DNA of 64,000 nt, taken from NCBI RefSeq assembly GCF_001640805.2, contig NC_066855.1, forward strand, positions 14,788,236-14,852,235. Reading direction: 5' to 3'. The number at the start of each line of letters is the position of its first letter. The stretch's first letter is position 1. The stretch comes from Lates calcarifer. Taxonomy: Eukaryota > Chordata > Actinopteri > Centropomidae. Positions 59,786 to 64,000 of the stretch are shown here, piece by piece. Position numbers and translations under genes: made by a program. The notes beneath the pieces are model-generated. The model had not been told where the DNA came from, made no database searches, and saw only the letters and a list, made by a program, of their open reading frames with translations.

Positions 59786-61309
59786 AGCAGCCAACTATTT
59801 CTCTATGCAAGCAACACACAGTAAATAAGCAAAGGACAGAATATGTTGTCTCGTAGATCCTGAGAACTCATCATTTTCTACCTTTCCTCATCTATTTCAG
59901 CTGTGCATTGTTGATGAAAGAACAGAAAAAACTAAGAGATTGTGCTGTGTCCTTCAACATCCCATTTTACCAATTTTTTTCACATGGTGCAATGTGATGA
60001 AATACAGAGAGTTGGCACCAGTAGTTAATTTTTTCTTACTCAACTGAGCATGTGGTTTATTCATTTATTTTCTAACGACAACAGGGTGCAGACTTGAAAC
60101 CATCATGCCATTTCTCAAGGAGAGGATGGGGGCCATAACTATTGTGCTTTCCTTTGTCTGTTGCCTCAGACACCCCCGCTTCCATTACTATAATAGGAGA
60201 GGAGAAGGGAGGAAGTAAATGGAAAGCCATTGTGTGAATGCTTTTTGGAATATGTCCCGTGGCACACATTTAAATCACCATAAATGGAGCATCCAATGAT
60301 CTGTAACTGTGCAGAGCAGATTGACTTAAACAGCTTCCGCTGGTCCTCTTTCATTAGGAACTTATTAAACCTGAATGGAAACTCGGAGAGTGCAACAAAA
60401 AAAAAAAAAAAACGCCTTAGGCATCAGTTGAATGCGACTAAATACCCTGTCATTCTGTCAAGGGCACACTGCGATTTTAGGGAAATGCAAAGGATTTCAG
60501 AATACAGCGTACCACTCACTTTTACTTGGATATAGGTCTATTAAGGCAGTAGAGACCACAGTTTCATTCATTATTCACCAGCTGTGTTTTATTTGTGTTA
60601 AAGCACACATACTGGGATATAGAGCATAGCAGCTGGGTGACAAACAGCAGGAGGTTAGCAAGAAAACACACTGAATATTTGTTAAGAAGAGGGAGAATAA
60701 ATATAATTTCTCCTCCCAGTTGTGATCTTTTTACTGCTTATTTAAATCAGATTTTCTGTTCCTAGAAGCAAAGAAGCAGCACAGAGCAAAAGCAATACTT
60801 TCTCATCACTGTCAGCCATGGTGCAAAGCTCACAGCTCAGCATGTGTCATGGGACAGCAGCTCAGAAGGTGAAGCAGGAGGACGGAGGAAGTGCGTCTCG
60901 TGTTACACACTATCGTGTTTGACAGCTTCAGCCACAGCACTGCAGAAACAGAGAGTATAAGAGATAGGAGGATACAATTACAGGTGCACTGCTGACACCA
61001 ATAACTTTCATTCTGTGGTGTAAAATGACTATTATTAGACAATGTCACACTGACATGATTGAATGGATATTAAGCACGCATGAAGAGTTCCCAGGTAATT
61101 TTTGCACACTGGCAGGAGAAATGTACTTGTTCAGACGAATATAGCATTAGACTTATTACCTTCCATTTATTCACATGCAGAAGAACATCCAGGAACTCAA
61201 TGGTTGCTCTTATACAAGTTAATTAGACCTCGCTGACCTATAGTGGGTCACTCAGTACAGACTCATGCTGTGCAGCCAAGACATTTTGGAAAATAAGGTT
61301 ATTAGCATG

Positions 61310-61420
61310 AAAAAAAAAAAAAAGTGCACTGCGCCAGGCTAGCTGTTTCCCACTGTTTCCAGTCTTTATTCTAAACTAAGGAAACCTCCTCCTGGCTTTA
61401 GCTTTATTTTCAATGGACAG
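61310..61420. repeat. Antisense fragment of the 58370-type repeat
   Basis: GCCAGGCTAGCTGTTTCCC, TTTCCAGTCTTTATTC, preceded by a poly(A) run (61311-61324). Confidence 0.55.
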
Positions 61421-62994
61421 GTTTAGTGGCAAGAAATCCAAATAGCATATTTCCCAGATTTTGCTATGTCATCTGTCTGAAGTGAATCTCTTTTTTGTTT
61501 CAGTTTTCAGTTTTCAGAATGATTTGACACATTCTGACTCGACAAAAAATGATCAATATAAAGTTGAAGGCAATGTGCATAGTATACTTTTTTCTGGGGC
61601 CAGCGGTGGTGATGGTTGCTTGCCAAGAGCTTCAGCCATCATTGCATTTACAATACAAGAGGTTATGGTGACAATATGCCCTCTGAGCATGACTACTTCT
61701 TCACGTCTGGACACTACAGTGAGTCACTATCAGACAGTGCTGGGCTGCTATGCTGGGATAGCTGATTAACATGCTAACTTCAGCAGAAGAACAGAACTGA
61801 TAGAACTAGATTGGTTTTGCTTTCCACATCTGGAGACAGGCCTTTGGTGACTAAAGGAATGAAGTTTTATTCTGGACTTAGACTGGCATGCAAACAGCTG
61901 TTATTGCTAACATTAGCATGCTAACTTTATGTAGCGATAGAAAAACTTACAAATAGCTGCTTTAATGGAAACTTGAATGTGTTGCACTCTTGATGAAAAA
62001 AGCCATAGCCACAAAGCCTCATGGGAACTGGCCCTCAAGGCCAAACTACACTGATTGGATTAGAAGCTGATGTTCGACTGCCCTCACTTAAGCCTCAGCA
62101 TGGCAGCATTTAACACGAGTAACACTGATTAACTGAGTTGACAAAGCTATTTTAGCGATTGTCTGGTTAGAAACATGAGATTGTATTGTTGTAATTAATC
62201 CCCAACAAGGAGCTACTTTAACTTTTGCCAAAATTGGTCTGCTGTAAAATCAGACCTGCTTAGCTTTCTAGGAGAACAAACATTGGGCAATAGAACTACA
62301 AAATAAACAAGCTCTGTGCCAGTATTTGCACGGCTAATTAAACTCTGAAAGGGCATCAGCAATCACAGTATGTTTCACACCACCAGAAATAATAGCATAA
62401 TAGCAAACAATGTGCATAATATGTAATATAAATGTATTGTAAGAAGCAAAGGCAGTGGGCCATTACATGCTGATGAATGATAATTGATGTAAGTGCAATT
62501 TAGTTTGAGGCAAATTCATTTATTAATACTTTATGCTCTAATAGTGTACTACTGACTGAATTTAATCAATTTCTGGCCAATAGGAATACAAGTGTGTATC
62601 CTGTGAGGCTTGTGGCTTATAACTTGCCTTCAGGCAGGAATCAGGGCCGCTCAGGGAACAAGAGTCAGGCTTTCACTCTGCACCAAAAGAAACAAACATC
62701 AGGCTCATGATTTTATCCCAGAAGTAGGTTGCTTCATCTAATCTGCCCAGTAACAGTTATGCAGCGTGCAGATGTATGTTAGTGTGTGCGTATGGGCTTG
62801 TTGGTTGTGTGCAAGCATGCATAAGTGTGCATGTTTGCATGTGCAGCCAACAGTGAGTGGGCTGAGGGGAATGGAGGAGGAGGAAGAGTGGGAAGAGGAG
62901 GAGGAGGAGGCCAGTGGTAAAAGCTTCAACAAAATGCTAAAGATAGCACAGTGCTTGCAGGCACTCAATGAAGCTTAGCTTTCTCTGCCAAGGT

Positions 62995-63022
62995 TACACA
63001 CACACACACACACACACACACG
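62995..63022. repeat. CA microsatellite
   Basis: About twelve CA units followed by a CGCATACACACA variant. Confidence 0.9.
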
Positions 63023-64000
63023 CATACACACAGAAAGACAGCAGCAATGGCCTGAGAGTGCATGAGAAGCCTCTCATTAACAGCAAAAGTGAAACCACTA
63101 CACAAGTAATTGAGCATTTATGAAATGAAATGCATTAATGTAGAGAACTGGCTTGGACCAATGCTAATGTACCAAATTAATATTCATGATATAAGTCAGA
63201 GATGTAGGTTTGATATTCTGCACTATGCAAAATCTGTGGTGCTGTTCACACTATTGAACGTAGTATGGAAGTCACACAAGCCATGCCACCAGTTTTTAGA
63301 GGTATGTCCACTCAACATTTCATGCCACAGACGGATGACATTTTGAAATTGCTGGAGAGATGCACACTGTTTTCACAAAACGTATTCCCTCAGGATCGCT
63401 GTCCAAGACATCAACTCTGTCTCCTCAGAAATTAGATTTATATAGTAGCTACTAAACTGTTTTCCCAATTATGTTGTGGTGAAAAATTTAATGTCTTGCC
63501 TGAATATGTCCAAAGCACCAGACTGTGAAACCAGAGACTGTGGACAGACAGCCTGTCTGTGGTTAGGTTCAGGCAACAGAAACACTTTGGTCAAGGTTAG
63601 GGAAAGATGTAGTTACATGGCTTTAGATACATGTGAATAAACATGTTGCATCTGAAGTATATTTTGGCAGAAAACAAATATTTTATTGATATAATCGGGA
63701 TCAACACTGTGATTTGTTTATAAAAACTTTTCCTCATTTCAGTAGAGTTGAAACTTCATTTTCACAGTTATCAGACCATTCGGCGAGCCTTCGTACCTCG
63801 TATGGAAGTATCTCCATCTTTTATCTTTATTATATTGACATTGAAGGTGCTATATGAATAAACCTTACTTTCTTACTTTACTAATCTCCAATTTGTTCTC
63901 CACTCATTTATTCTTGTTATGTCACCTGTCTGTACATGTGATATTGTGTCATTAAGATTAATATCAGCTTGAAAATGTGTCTAGGCTAAGCTGCATTCTG

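Larger units (their letters stand above)
58600..64000. other. Gene-free sequence to window end
   Basis: No supported gene. Apart from the SINE (59640-59785), a repeat fragment (61310-61420) and a CA run, stretches such as 60060-60370 and 62330-62530 look like candidate conserved non-coding DNA by composition only. An acidic 70-codon frame at 62766-62978 arises from GAG-rich simple sequence. Confidence 0.4.

Noticed and set aside
62766..62978. Acidic 70-codon frame
   Set aside because: Produced by a GAG simple repeat and TGTG-rich DNA; no other evidence.

Overview
The window is teleost fish nuclear DNA, most likely percomorph. It has compact multi-exon genes with GT-AG introns, many CA/GATA/TA microsatellites, and several dispersed repeats of the kind common in percomorphs. 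The gene order g6pc1 - psme3 - nbr1 - tmem106a - arl4d matches the block conserved with human 17q21. I translated each gene exon by exon and checked splice phases by eye; no alignment or database search was run.

Layout. (1) 1-6,560 is an accessory region. A complete five-exon type I interferon gene (minus strand, 185 aa) lies in a 4.3-kb unit that is tandemly duplicated. The left copy (1-1696) kept only the last interferon exon and lost exons 1-4. Just right of the second copy are two 5' exons of a fish C2H2 zinc-finger-type gene with no finger exon in view. (2) 8,840-16,740 holds two glucose-6-phosphatase genes head to head. The minus-strand copy carries at least six frame breaks. The plus-strand copy is intact (350 aa, all catalytic residues). 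(3) psme3 (minus, ten coding exons, 256 aa, intact) and nbr1 (plus, about 22 exons) are divergent neighbours separated by 1.0 kb. nbr1 shows PB1, ZZ, coiled coil, FW, LIR and UBA modules. It also shows one frame break before the C-terminal module, one probable GC-AG intron, a decayed mariner transposon in an intron, and one intron phase I could not reconcile. (4) tmem106a (seven coding exons, 243 aa) and arl4d (single coding exon, 201 aa) follow, both intact. (5) 49.4-64 kb has no gene I can support. It contains dispersed repeats, one tRNA-derived SINE and some candidate regulatory sequence.

Function. The core genes are housekeeping or metabolic: glucose release from the ER, a nuclear proteasome activator, a selective-autophagy receptor, a lysosomal/plasma-membrane type II protein and an Arf-like GTPase. 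They do not form one pathway; they are together by conserved synteny. The interferon duplicate, the zinc-finger fragment and the decayed g6pc copy mark the left third as the fast-changing part. The most interesting signals are the recently duplicated and half-deleted interferon unit, the broken g6pc paralogue facing its intact sister, and the frame break in nbr1.
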